Shown here: piece after piece, positions 8,993 to 17,762 of the stretch
Numbering within the stretch: the first letter of the stretch is position 1
How the letters are laid out: each line of letters starts with the position of its first letter
NCBI GenBank assembly: GCA_000432835.1
Contig: FR890375.1
Coordinates: forward strand, 346,632-410,631
Direction: 5' to 3'
Length of the DNA stretch: 64,000 bases
Source of the DNA: Clostridium sp. CAG:417
Lineage (GTDB): Bacteria; Bacillota_I; Bacilli_A; RF39; UBA660
Program-made: the position numbers and the translations under genes
Notes under the pieces: generated by a model
Seen by the model: the letters and a program-made list of their open reading frames with translations, nothing else
The model's database searches: none
What the model was told of the DNA's origin: nothing

Positions 8993-9412
8993 ATGCCTAC
9001 AATTAATCAATTGATTAAAACAAAACGTAAAGATAAAGTTCGTAAAAGTAAATCTCCAGTTTTAGGAGTAGGACTAAATACTATTAAGAAGAAGAGTACT
9101 AAAATTAGTGCCCCTCAAAAGCGTGGAGTTTGTACTCGTGTTGGTACAAAAACACCTAAAAAACCAAACTCAGCTTTAAGAAAATATGCTCGTGTACGTT
9201 TAAGTAATGGAAAAGAAGTAGATACTTATATTCCAGGTATTGGACATAACTTACAAGAACATAGTGTAGTATTAATACGTGGTGGTCGTGTTAAGGATTT
9301 AATCGGTGTACGTTATCATGTCGTTCGTGGAACACTAGATACTGCAGGAGTTAAAGATCGTAAACAAGGTCGTAGTAAATACGGTGCTAAAAAACCAAAA
9401 GAAGGAAAATAA
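8993..9412 (+). CDS. rpsL: 30S ribosomal protein S12
   Basis: 139 residues, AAAGGAGA upstream. It shows the universal decoding-site segment TPKKPNSALRKYARV and DLIGVRYHVVRG. Lys is present in the TPKKPNS loop, the form seen in streptomycin-sensitive strains. First gene of the rpsL-rpsG-fusA operon; S12 lies at the decoding centre and controls accuracy. Confidence 0.98.
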   Translation: MPTINQLIKTKRKDKVRKSKSPVLGVGLNTIKKKSTKISAPQKRGVCTRVGTKTPKKPNSALRKYARVRLSNGKEVDTYIPGIGHNLQEHSVVLIRGGRVKDLIGVRYHVVRGTLDTAGVKDRKQGRSKYGAKKPKEGK

Positions 9413-9444
9413 AATTAAATAAATTTTGAAGGGAGGAATGAATA

Positions 9445-9912
9445 ATGCGTAAGAGACGTGCAGTAAAAAGAGATGTTCTTGCTGATCCTATATATAATTC
9501 AAAATTAGTTACTAAGTTAATTAATACAATTATGTTAGATGGTAAAAAAGGAATAGCTCAAAGTATTGTTTATGAAGCATTTGATCAAATTAAAACAAAA
9601 ACTGGTAGTGATGCTTTAGAAGTTTTCATAAAAGCTATGGAAAATATCACTCCAGAAGTTGAAGTTAAGTCTCGTCGTGTTGGTGGATCTAATTATCAAG
9701 TTCCAATAGAAGTTTCGGCTGCTAGAGGTCAAGCATTAGCACTTCGTTGGTTAACAAAATATTCTCGCGAACGTGGCGGTAAAGGTATGGCTGAAAATTT
9801 AGCTAACGAAATTATGGATGCTGCTAATGGAACTGGTAGTGCAGTAAAGAAACGTGAGGATACTCACAGAATGGCTGAAGCTAATAAAGCTTTTGCACAT
9901 TATAAATGGTAG
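9445..9912 (+). CDS. rpsG: 30S ribosomal protein S7
   Basis: 155 residues, preceded by GGGAGG. It begins MRKRRAVKRDVLADPIYNSK and contains the conserved VGGSNYQVPIEV and KREDTHRMAEANKAFAHY segments. S7 nucleates assembly of the 30S head and, in other bacteria, represses its own operon. It lies 32 nt after rpsL and 12 nt before fusA. Confidence 0.98.
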   Translation: MRKRRAVKRDVLADPIYNSKLVTKLINTIMLDGKKGIAQSIVYEAFDQIKTKTGSDALEVFIKAMENITPEVEVKSRRVGGSNYQVPIEVSAARGQALALRWLTKYSRERGGKGMAENLANEIMDAANGTGSAVKKREDTHRMAEANKAFAHYKW

Positions 9913-9924
9913 GAGGAAAGTAAT

Positions 9925-11994
9925 ATGGCTAGAGATACTTCACTAGAACGAACTAGAAATATTGGTATTATGGCTCACATAGATGCAGGTAAAACTACAA
10001 CTACTGAGCGTGTATTATATCATACTGGTAAAATTCATAAAATTGGTGAAACTCATGATGGTGAAAGTCAAATGGACTGGATGGTGCAAGAACAAGAACG
10101 TGGTATAACAATCACTTCTGCTGCAACAACAGCTTATTGGAAAGGATACCGTTTTAATATTATTGATACTCCAGGACACGTAGATTTTACAATTGAAGTT
10201 AGTCGTAGTTTACGTGTATTAGATGGTGCTGTTGCATTAATTGATGCACAGGCTGGTGTTGAACCTCAAACTGAAACTGTTTGGCGTCAAGCATCAGAAT
10301 TTAAAGTACCTCGTATTATCTTCGCTAATAAGATGGATAAGATGGGTGCAGATTTTCAATTTAGTTTAAATACAATTAGTCAAAGATTAGGTGTAAATGC
10401 TGCTCCTATTGAATGGCCAATTGGTGCTGAAGATAGTTTTGATGGAGTTGTTGACTTAGTTTCTATGAAGGCATATCACTATGATGGTAAGCCAGAAGAG
10501 AATGCACAAGAAATAGAAATTCCTGAAGAATTAAAAGATATTGCTTTAGAAAAGAGAAATGCTTTAATTGAAGCAGTTGCTGAATTTGATGATAACTTAA
10601 TGGAAGTTTATCTTGAAGGTGGAGAAGTTAGTGCTGAAATGCTTAAGAAAGCAATTCGTATTGGTGTATTAAAGGCTGAATTCTTCCCTGTTATGTGTGG
10701 AACAGCACTTGGTAACAAAGGTATTAAGTTATTACTTGATGCAGTTATTGATTATTTACCAAGCCCACTTGATATTGAATCAATTAAGGGTACTGATTTA
10801 GATGGTAATGATGCAGTTAGACATCCAAGTGATAGTGAACCTTTCAGTGCTTTAGCATTTAAAGTTATGACTGATCCATTCGTTGGACGTTTAACATTCT
10901 TTAGAGTTTATTCTGGTCACTTAAGTAGTGGTAGTTATGTATTAAACTCAACAAAAGATGAAAAAGAACGTATTGGACGTATTCTATTAATGCATGCTAA
11001 TACTCGTAAAGAAATTACTGATGTTTATACTGGTGATATAGCAGCAGCAGTAGGATTAAAGGCTACTACTACTGGTGATACACTATGTGATGAAAAGAAA
11101 CCAGTTATTCTTGAAAGCTTAGTTGTTCCAGATCCAGTTATTGAACTTGCGGTAGAACCAAAATCAAAAGCTGATCAAGATAAAATGGCTTTAGCTTTAC
11201 AAAAACTTGCTGAAGAAGATCCAACATTTAAAGTTCATACTGATCATGAAACTGGTCAAACAGTTATTGCTGGTATGGGTGAGTTACACTTAGATGTTCT
11301 TGTTGATAGAATGAGACGTGAATTTAATGTAGAAGCTAATGTTGGTCGTCCTCAAGTTGCTTATCGTGAAACTATTAAAGCTGCTGGAGATTGTGAAGGT
11401 AAATATATTAAACAATCTGGTGGTCGTGGACAATATGGTCACGTATGGGTTAAATTTGAGCCAAATCCTGATAAGGGATATGAATTTGTTGATCAAATCG
11501 TTGGTGGTGTTGTTCCTCGTGAATACATCCCTGTTGTTGACAAAGGATTACAAGAAGCAATGCAAACAGGTATTCTTGCTGGATATCCTATGATTGATGT
11601 TAAGGCTACATTGTTTGATGGTTCTTACCATGATGTCGATTCAAATGAAATGGCATTCAAAATTGCTGCTAGCTTAGCATTAAAAGAAGCTAAAAAGAAT
11701 TGTCAACCAGTATTATTAGAGCCTATTATGAAAGTAGATGTTACTACTCCAGAAGAATATTTTGGTAATGTAATGGGTGATTTAACTGGAAGACGTGGTA
11801 AACCACTTGGACAAGAAACTCAATTAGGAGCTGTAAAACTTAGTGCTATGGTACCACTATCAGAAATGTTTGGTTATGCAACTTCACTTCGTAGTAATAC
11901 TCAAGGAAGAGCTAACTTCGTAATGTTCTTTGATCATTATGAAGAAGTACCAAAAAGTATTTCAGAAGAAATAATTAAGAAAAGTGGAAATTAA
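9925..11994 (+). CDS. fusA: Elongation factor G
   Basis: 689 residues with AGGAGG upstream. GTPase motifs are AHIDAGKTTTTER (P-loop), DTPGHVDF (G3) and NKMDKMG (G4), with RGITI in switch I; domains II-V follow in normal order, ending with the domain V pattern MFGYATSLRSNTQGRANF. It catalyses translocation and, with RRF, ribosome recycling. Third gene of the operon; a hairpin follows the stop codon. Confidence 0.98.
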   Translation: MARDTSLERTRNIGIMAHIDAGKTTTTERVLYHTGKIHKIGETHDGESQMDWMVQEQERGITITSAATTAYWKGYRFNIIDTPGHVDFTIEVSRSLRVLDGAVALIDAQAGVEPQTETVWRQASEFKVPRIIFANKMDKMGADFQFSLNTISQRLGVNAAPIEWPIGAEDSFDGVVDLVSMKAYHYDGKPEENAQEIEIPEELKDIALEKRNALIEAVAEFDDNLMEVYLEGGEVSAEMLKKAIRIGVLKAEFFPVMCGTALGNKGIKLLLDAVIDYLPSPLDIESIKGTDLDGNDAVRHPSDSEPFSALAFKVMTDPFVGRLTFFRVYSGHLSSGSYVLNSTKDEKERIGRILLMHANTRKEITDVYTGDIAAAVGLKATTTGDTLCDEKKPVILESLVVPDPVIELAVEPKSKADQDKMALALQKLAEEDPTFKVHTDHETGQTVIAGMGELHLDVLVDRMRREFNVEANVGRPQVAYRETIKAAGDCEGKYIKQSGGRGQYGHVWVKFEPNPDKGYEFVDQIVGGVVPREYIPVVDKGLQEAMQTGILAGYPMIDVKATLFDGSYHDVDSNEMAFKIAASLALKEAKKNCQPVLLEPIMKVDVTTPEEYFGNVMGDLTGRRGKPLGQETQLGAVKLSAMVPLSEMFGYATSLRSNTQGRANFVMFFDHYEEVPKSISEEIIKKSGN

Positions 11995-12031
11995 TGATAA
12001 ATCAAAGCTAATTATTTAGCTTTGGTTATCA
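11995..12031 (+). terminator. Long hairpin after fusA
   Basis: TGATAA-AT-CAAAGCTAA pairs with TTAGCTTTG-G-TTATCA around a 4-nt loop. There is no uninterrupted T-tract after it (TATATGTTTTATCTT), so it may be a weak terminator or an mRNA stabilizer that lowers read-through into tuf. Confidence 0.6.
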
Positions 12032-12091
12032 TATATGTTTTATCTTAATTATTGAAAAAAATGTAAAATAATAAAAGTTGTATCAAAACAG

Positions 12092-12120
12092 TTGAAAATT
12101 TATCAATTGTTAGATAAAAT
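12092..12120 (+). promoter_or_regulatory. tuf promoter
   Basis: TTGAAA, 17 nt, TAAAAT, about 40 nt upstream of the tuf start. It shows tuf has its own promoter behind the fusA hairpin. Confidence 0.75.
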
Positions 12121-12159
12121 ATAAGTTGTAATTAGAAAATTTATAGGAGGAATTAAATT

Positions 12160-13344
12160 ATGGCAAAAGAAAAATTTGATCGTTCAAAACCACATGTTAA
12201 CATTGGTACAATTGGACACGTAGATCATGGTAAAACTACTCTTACTGCTGCTATTTCTAAAGTTTTAGCTGGTAAGAATGGTAACCAACAAGTTGCTTTT
12301 GATAATATTGATAAAGCACCAGAAGAAAGAGAACGTGGTATTACTATTAATACTGCACATATCGAATATAGTACTGAAAAGAGACACTATGCTCACGTAG
12401 ACTGTCCAGGACATGCTGATTATGTTAAAAACATGATTACAGGTGCTGCTCAAATGGATGGAGCTATCTTAGTTATAGCTGCTACTGATGGACCTATGGC
12501 TCAAACTCGTGAACATATCTTACTTGCTCGTCAAGTAGGTGTACCTAGAATGGTAGTATTCATGAATAAATGTGATATGGTAGATGATCCTGAATTATTA
12601 GACTTAGTAGAAATGGAAATCCGTGACTTATTAAGCCAATATGATTATGATGGTGATAATACTCCAATTATTCGTGGTTCAGCATTAAAGGCTCTAGAAG
12701 GAGATCCTGCTTATGTTGAAAAAATCAATGAATTAATGGATGCTGTTGATGAATGGATTCCTACTCCTGAACGTGATGTAGATAAACCATTCTTAATGAG
12801 TATTGAAGATGTATTCACTATTACAGGACGTGGTACAGTTGTTACTGGTCGTGTTGAACGTGGTCAATTAAAATTAAATGACGAAGTTGAAATCGTTGGT
12901 ATTAAAGATACTCAAAAAACAGTTGCTACAGGTATCGAAATGTTCCGTAAACAACTTGATTATGCTGAAGCAGGAGATAATGCTGGTGTATTATTACGTG
13001 GTATTTCTCGTGAACAAGTTGAACGTGGTCAAGTTTTAGCTAAACCAGGAACAGTTACTCCACATACTAAGTTTAAAGCTGCTATTTATGTTTTAACTAA
13101 AGAAGAAGGTGGACGTCATACTCCATTCTTTACAAAATATCGTCCTCAATTCTATTTCAGAACTACAGACGTAACTGGTGAAATCGAATTACCAGAAGGT
13201 ACTGAAATGGTTATGCCTGGTGATAATGTTAACATTACTGTTGAATTAATTCACCCAATCGCTATTGAACAAGGTACTAAGTTCTCTATCCGTGAAGGTG
13301 GACGTACTGTTGGTGCTGGTAACGTTAGTGAAATTATTAAATAA
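12160..13344 (+). CDS. tuf: Elongation factor Tu
   Basis: 394 residues with AGGAGG upstream. It has GHVDHGKTTLTAAI (P-loop), RGITINTAHIEY (switch I), DCPGHADYVKNM (G3) and NKCDMVDD (G4); beta-barrel domains II and III are complete, ending GRTVGAGNVSEIIK. It delivers aminoacyl-tRNA to the ribosome. Only copy in this window; monocistronic between its promoter and a strong terminator. Confidence 0.98.
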   Translation: MAKEKFDRSKPHVNIGTIGHVDHGKTTLTAAISKVLAGKNGNQQVAFDNIDKAPEERERGITINTAHIEYSTEKRHYAHVDCPGHADYVKNMITGAAQMDGAILVIAATDGPMAQTREHILLARQVGVPRMVVFMNKCDMVDDPELLDLVEMEIRDLLSQYDYDGDNTPIIRGSALKALEGDPAYVEKINELMDAVDEWIPTPERDVDKPFLMSIEDVFTITGRGTVVTGRVERGQLKLNDEVEIVGIKDTQKTVATGIEMFRKQLDYAEAGDNAGVLLRGISREQVERGQVLAKPGTVTPHTKFKAAIYVLTKEEGGRHTPFFTKYRPQFYFRTTDVTGEIELPEGTEMVMPGDNVNITVELIHPIAIEQGTKFSIREGGRTVGAGNVSEIIK

Positions 13345-13362
13345 TAGTATTTAGTGATTATT

Positions 13363-13397
13363 AAACTATTAGGTAGGAATACTTAATAGTTTTTTTG
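13363..13397 (+). terminator. Intrinsic terminator after tuf
   Basis: AAACTATTA/TAATAGTTT 9-bp stem, 12-nt loop, run of T after the stem. Confidence 0.85.
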
Positions 13398-13421
13398 TTT
13401 ATATAGGAAAATGATGCCAAT

Positions 13422-13451
13422 AAAAAACATTGGATAAAAGTTCCAATGTTT
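13422..13451 (-). terminator. Terminator of the FemAB gene
   Basis: AAACATTGGA/TCCAATGTTT 10-bp stem with a run of A on the plus strand (T on the minus strand) placed just beyond the minus-strand stop codon. Confidence 0.85.
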
Positions 13452-13453
13452 CT

Positions 13454-14731
13454 TTAATTATTCATGTTTTTAAGTTTATAATTTTTTTCTTTACTAAAAC
13501 TTTGATATAACTTGTAATTAAAGTTATTTAAGATTAAGTCAAATTCTCCGATATATTCTGTTGGTATTCCATCAAATCCAATTTTATTTTCATTAAGTCC
13601 ACTGTAGGGATTTTTCTTTCTAAATTCACCAGAAATACAATTCATATTAAAATATTTATATTGCTTTTTTGCTCCTTCATTGATAATATACCATCTTATC
13701 AAATAGTTGCAGCACAAGTTTTTATATTTTTTATCATATCCATCAACAATTAGATATATGGCGTTATCATATTCAATAGTAAGGGCTCCACCTAGTATTA
13801 AATTATTTGGATAATCTTGTAATAATTTTGTAGCCAACACAAGTTGATTTTTATATACGTTTAGAAGTCTATCTGATTCCATTTTGGAGTTTAATATATT
13901 CTTTTTAACTGGTTTCTTAGTAGCAATGCCATGTTCTTGAATTTTCTTGGATAAGTATTCATTTTTTTCAAGTTCATGTTCGTATACCTTTTTCGAAGAA
14001 ATAACAAAAGTATTTGTATCTAGTACGGCATAATATACATTGGCCTTAATATTAAAGTTTTTTACTAGATCTTCATAATATTTTTTACTTTTATTTGCTT
14101 TTTCTTTGATAAAATTATATAAAAAATCTATATTTTTATTTTTATCATTTACTATCATAATTCCTGATGCTGATGCTTTATTAATTTTGTGACGTGTATT
14201 TTTAGAAAAACTTCGATAGATACTTTTAATATCTCTATCAGCTAATAGAGTTACGGCTTCATATCTTCCTTTTTCATTTTCAAAAAATTGGTTTTGTCCT
14301 TTATATTTAAATCCAGCGTGCTTTAAATTTGACATTATTATATTAATACCATTATTCATGTTCTTTACTAAGCCACGTTTGTTTCTAATAGTTGCCGGTA
14401 TATATGGATCCATTCTCAAGAGAAGAAATCCTTGCTTTCCTAGAACTTGTTTTAATTTATTTACAAGCTCTTGTACACTTATTGAGTTACTGTAATCAAA
14501 CAATATTCCTCTTGGAGCATAAGCTATTTTTTGATTCATAAAAATTTCTTTATAGATAATTAAAGTAGCGCCAATTAAGTGATTAAGATTGTCTGTAATT
14601 CCTAAATAATGTATTTTAAAACCGTTACTGGCCATTGTGTTTCCGTAGGCGGATGTTTGATAATAATTTCTATATCTGTGTGTACTAGCAAACTTATCAA
14701 ATTCTTGTGGACTTAAAGTTATGATTTTCAT
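13454..14731 (-). CDS. FemAB/MurM-family aminoacyltransferase
   Basis: 425 residues; the ATG is preceded by AGGAGG on the minus strand. It shows the FemX/MurM pattern: YYQTSAYGNTMASNGFKIHY at the N-terminus, APRGILFDYS in the first GNAT-like domain, NTRHKINKA in the second, and a Lys-rich helical arm near residues 200-290 as in the coiled-coil insertion of this family. Such enzymes use aminoacyl-tRNA to add Ala, Ser or Gly to the peptide stem of lipid II, making cross-bridges. It lies alone between tuf and murD, transcribed against both. Confidence 0.9.
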   Translation of the reverse strand: MKIITLSPQEFDKFASTHRYRNYYQTSAYGNTMASNGFKIHYLGITDNLNHLIGATLIIYKEIFMNQKIAYAPRGILFDYSNSISVQELVNKLKQVLGKQGFLLLRMDPYIPATIRNKRGLVKNMNNGINIIMSNLKHAGFKYKGQNQFFENEKGRYEAVTLLADRDIKSIYRSFSKNTRHKINKASASGIMIVNDKNKNIDFLYNFIKEKANKSKKYYEDLVKNFNIKANVYYAVLDTNTFVISSKKVYEHELEKNEYLSKKIQEHGIATKKPVKKNILNSKMESDRLLNVYKNQLVLATKLLQDYPNNLILGGALTIEYDNAIYLIVDGYDKKYKNLCCNYLIRWYIINEGAKKQYKYFNMNCISGEFRKKNPYSGLNENKIGFDGIPTEYIGEFDLILNNFNYKLYQSFSKEKNYKLKNMNN

Positions 14732-14827
14732 TATATACCTCCTACATTATTACATAAAATAAGTATATCATAAATATATTTGTTTTTAAAGGGAGTATTT
14801 TGTAGTATAATTATATTGGTGATATAT

Positions 14828-16186
14828 ATGTTTGAAAATAAAAAAATATTGATTTTAGGAATGGCTCGTAGTGGATATGAGGCAGCTAAAGTTTTAATTA
14901 AAAGGGGAAATACTGTTATTTTAAATGATGGTAAGGAAGAAGAAAAGCTTAATAAGGAACAAGTAGAAGAACTTAGAGAGTTAGGTGTTACTGTTATTTT
15001 GGGTACACATCCTGATGATTTATTAGATGATAGTTTTGATTATTTAATTAAGAATCCAGGTGTTCCTATTAGACATAAATATGTTGTTAAAGCTAGGGAT
15101 TTAAATATCGAGGTTATTAATGAAGTAGAGCTTGCATATAGATTGTTACCTAAAACAGTTAAGTTAGTAGGAATAACAGGTACTAATGGAAAAACAACAA
15201 CAACAACGTTAACATATGAAATCCTAAAAAAAGCATTTAATGATAAGGTTCATTTGGCTGGTAATATTGGATATCCTTTATGTAGTATTTTAGATAAAGT
15301 AGTTGATGGTGATATTATTGTAATGGAAGTTTCAGCTCAACAAGGAGAAAATCTAGTAACGTTTAAACCTAATGTTGGATTAATGACTAATCTTTCGCCA
15401 GCACATTTAGAATTCTTTGGGGATTATGATTATTACAAAAGCGTTAAGGCTAAGATGTTTTATAATCAAACTACTGATGATGTTGCAATTATGAATATGG
15501 AAAATAAAGATGTTATGGATCTTTTGAAAGGAATTAAAAGTCAAGCAAAATATTTTTCTAGCAAAAATGAGATTAACGGCGTATATTTAAAAGATAACGC
15601 TATATACTATTATGGTGATAAAGTTATTGATACTAATATAATTAGAATAAAAGGAATGCATAATTTAGAAAACTGTATGAGTGCTATCGCAATAGTTAAG
15701 GAGTTTGGAGTAGATAATGAGATAATTAGAGAAGTTATTTCGGATTTTAAAGGTGTTGAACATCGATTGGAATATGTTGATACAGTAGATGGTAGAACTT
15801 TTTATAATGATACAGAAGCAACTAATATAAAATGTACTCAAATTGCTTTATCTTCTTTTTCGGAACCAACCTTAATTATTTTAGGTGGATTAGAAAGAGG
15901 ACAGGTGTTAGAAGACTTAACTCCTTATATGAAAAATGTTAAGGCTATCTTATCTATTGGACAATGTAGAGAAAGAGTTAGAGAATATGGTGAAAGTCTT
16001 GGTATTAAAACATTTTGCTATGAATATATGAAGGATGGTTTTAAGGAATTATATAATTATTCTAGTCCAGGAGATGTTATTTTGTTGAGTCCTGCGACTG
16101 CTTCTTGGGATCAGTATAAAGAGTGTGAGGTTCGTGGTGCTGAATTTAAAAAGTTAGTTAATGAATTGAAAGAGGAAGAAAAATAA
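14828..16186 (+). CDS. murD: UDP-N-acetylmuramoyl-L-alanine--D-glutamate ligase
   Basis: 452 residues from the ATG after TTGGTGATAT (MFENKKILILGMARSG); an earlier in-frame start would read into the promoter. It has the N-terminal Rossmann domain, the ATP-binding loop GITGTNGKTTTTTLTYE, the VSAQQGENL and NLSPAHLEFFGDYD segments, and HRLEYVDTVDGRTFYNDTEATN of the central and C-terminal domains. It adds D-Glu to the cytoplasmic peptidoglycan precursor. A TATAAT box at 14806-14811 gives a very short leader. eno starts immediately after its stop codon. Confidence 0.95.
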   Translation: MFENKKILILGMARSGYEAAKVLIKRGNTVILNDGKEEEKLNKEQVEELRELGVTVILGTHPDDLLDDSFDYLIKNPGVPIRHKYVVKARDLNIEVINEVELAYRLLPKTVKLVGITGTNGKTTTTTLTYEILKKAFNDKVHLAGNIGYPLCSILDKVVDGDIIVMEVSAQQGENLVTFKPNVGLMTNLSPAHLEFFGDYDYYKSVKAKMFYNQTTDDVAIMNMENKDVMDLLKGIKSQAKYFSSKNEINGVYLKDNAIYYYGDKVIDTNIIRIKGMHNLENCMSAIAIVKEFGVDNEIIREVISDFKGVEHRLEYVDTVDGRTFYNDTEATNIKCTQIALSSFSEPTLIILGGLERGQVLEDLTPYMKNVKAILSIGQCRERVREYGESLGIKTFCYEYMKDGFKELYNYSSPGDVILLSPATASWDQYKECEVRGAEFKKLVNELKEEEK

Positions 16187-17407
16187 ATGAAAATTAAAAA
16201 TGTTATTGGAAGAGAAGTATTAGATTCAAGGGGAAACCCAACTGTAGAAGTTGATGTAATATTAGAAAATAACATTGTAGGAAGAGCTATTGTTCCATCT
16301 GGAGCATCTACTGGTGAAAGAGAAGCTTTAGAAATGCGAGATGGTGGTTCTAGATATAATGGGCTTGGTGTATTAAAAGCTGTTAATAATGTTAATATAA
16401 TTTTAAAAGATAGTATTGTTGGTATGGATGTATTTGAGCAACAGAAAATAGACTATAAAATGATTGATGTGGATGGAACACCTAATAAGTCTAATTTAGG
16501 AGCAAATGCAATACTTGGAGTTAGTATGGCAGTACTAAAAGCGGCCGCCAATTGTGATAATATGCAGTTATATAAATATGTTGGTAATGGTACTAGTTTA
16601 CCCGTTGCAATGATGAACATATTAAATGGTGGTTGTCATGCCGATAATAATTTAGATTTTCAAGAGTTTATGATTGTTCCGAATAGGGACTCTATTCACG
16701 AAAGGGTACGCGTTGGAGCAGAGGTATTTCATACTTTAAAAAAACTTCTAAAAGAAAAGGGCTATTTTACTGGCGTTGGTGATGAAGGTGGTTTTGCCCC
16801 TAATTTATCCTCTAATGAAGAAGCCTTTCAATTAATTATAGAAGCTATAAAAAAGGCAGGGTATATTCCTGGTAAAGATGTTAATTTAGCTATAGATGTT
16901 GCGGCAAGTGAGTTATATGAAAATGGAAAATATAATATTGATGGAAGAGGTTTTACAACAGAAGAGTTAATAGAATATTATGATGAACTGATTAATAAAT
17001 ATTCTATTATATCTATTGAAGATCCACTTGATCAAAATGATTGGGAGGGCTTTGCTGATATAACAAAAAGATTGAAAGATAGGGTTCAAATTGTTGGTGA
17101 TGATTTATTTGTCACAAATAAAAAATATTTAGAAAAGGGAATTAGACTAGGATGTTGTAATGCTATATTGATAAAAGTTAATCAGATAGGTACTATTACT
17201 GAAACATTAGAAACGATTAAATTAGCTAAGGAAAATAACTATAATATTATTATTTCTCATAGAAGTGGTGAAACAGAAGATACCACTATCGCAGATTTAG
17301 CGGTAGGACTTAATATTGGTCAAATTAAAACGGGTTCATTATCACGTACCGATAGAATTTGTAAATATAATCAGTTGTTGAGAATAGAAGATGGTCTTAA
17401 TTTATAA
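16187..17407 (+). CDS. eno: Enolase
   Basis: 406 residues, slightly shorter than the usual 420-430. Signatures include VIGREVLDSRGNPTVEVDV, GASTGEREALEMRDGG, VGDEGGFAPNL, IEDPLDQNDW, VGDDLFVTN and the family motif ILIKVNQIGTITETLE, with SHRSGETEDTTIADLAV and KTGSLSRTDR carrying catalytic and substrate residues. It converts 2-phosphoglycerate to phosphoenolpyruvate. The ATG follows the murD stop without a gap and a GAGGAAG lies at the end of murD, so the two are co-transcribed. Confidence 0.97.
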   Translation: MKIKNVIGREVLDSRGNPTVEVDVILENNIVGRAIVPSGASTGEREALEMRDGGSRYNGLGVLKAVNNVNIILKDSIVGMDVFEQQKIDYKMIDVDGTPNKSNLGANAILGVSMAVLKAAANCDNMQLYKYVGNGTSLPVAMMNILNGGCHADNNLDFQEFMIVPNRDSIHERVRVGAEVFHTLKKLLKEKGYFTGVGDEGGFAPNLSSNEEAFQLIIEAIKKAGYIPGKDVNLAIDVAASELYENGKYNIDGRGFTTEELIEYYDELINKYSIISIEDPLDQNDWEGFADITKRLKDRVQIVGDDLFVTNKKYLEKGIRLGCCNAILIKVNQIGTITETLETIKLAKENNYNIIISHRSGETEDTTIADLAVGLNIGQIKTGSLSRTDRICKYNQLLRIEDGLNL

Positions 17408-17411
17408 GTAG

Positions 17412-17440
17412 TTGCACTCAATCTAATTTTATGTTATTAT
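17412..17440 (+). promoter_or_regulatory. secG promoter
   Basis: TTGCAC, 17 nt, TATTAT, starting just after the eno stop codon. Confidence 0.75.
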
Positions 17441-17466
17441 ATAGGTATTATTGATGGAGGTGCTTT

Positions 17467-17679
17467 ATGAAAATTGCTTTATTAATTATATCAATTTTAT
17501 TAATTATAATAGTACTTTTACAAAGTGGAAAAGCAGAAGGTGCAGCTAAAATACTTTCTGGAGGAAATTCTGATTTATTTACTAAAAGAAAAGAAAGAGG
17601 TACTGAAAAGGCTTTGACACGTATTACTTTTGTATTAGGAATTACATTTTTTATAATTTGTTTAGTAGCTTCTTTCTAA
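17467..17679 (+). CDS. secG: Preprotein translocase subunit SecG
   Basis: 70 residues with ATGGAGG upstream. Two hydrophobic helices (about residues 3-20 and 49-69) flank LLQSGKAEGAAKILSGG, the classic SecG loop, followed by a basic stretch ending LTRITFVLGI. It assists SecYEG protein export. The order eno-secG-rnr-smpB-ssrA is a well-known Firmicutes arrangement. Confidence 0.93.
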   Translation: MKIALLIISILLIIIVLLQSGKAEGAAKILSGGNSDLFTKRKERGTEKALTRITFVLGITFFIICLVASF

Positions 17680-17699
17680 GACCGTTTGGTCTTTTTTTG
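17678..17699 (+). terminator. Terminator after secG
   Basis: AAGACC/GGTCTT with a 4-nt loop and seven T; it overlaps the secG stop codon. Confidence 0.88.
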
Positions 17700-17714
17700 T
17701 TGATAATATTTTTC

Positions 17715-17743
17715 TTGGTGTTTCTATAGTATTTTGTTATAAT
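17715..17743 (+). promoter_or_regulatory. rnr promoter
   Basis: TTGGTG, 17 nt, TATAAT, about 20 nt before the rnr start. Confidence 0.65.
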
Positions 17744-17762
17744 AATTATAGAAGGTGAGAAT

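Noticed and set aside
520..17000. Reassignment of AGG or CGG arginine codons, as reported in some uncultured Bacilli
   Set aside because: AGG and CGG occur at positions expected to be Arg (for example in the methyltransferase VNRRAL and VVRKEQ segments), so the standard meaning fits.
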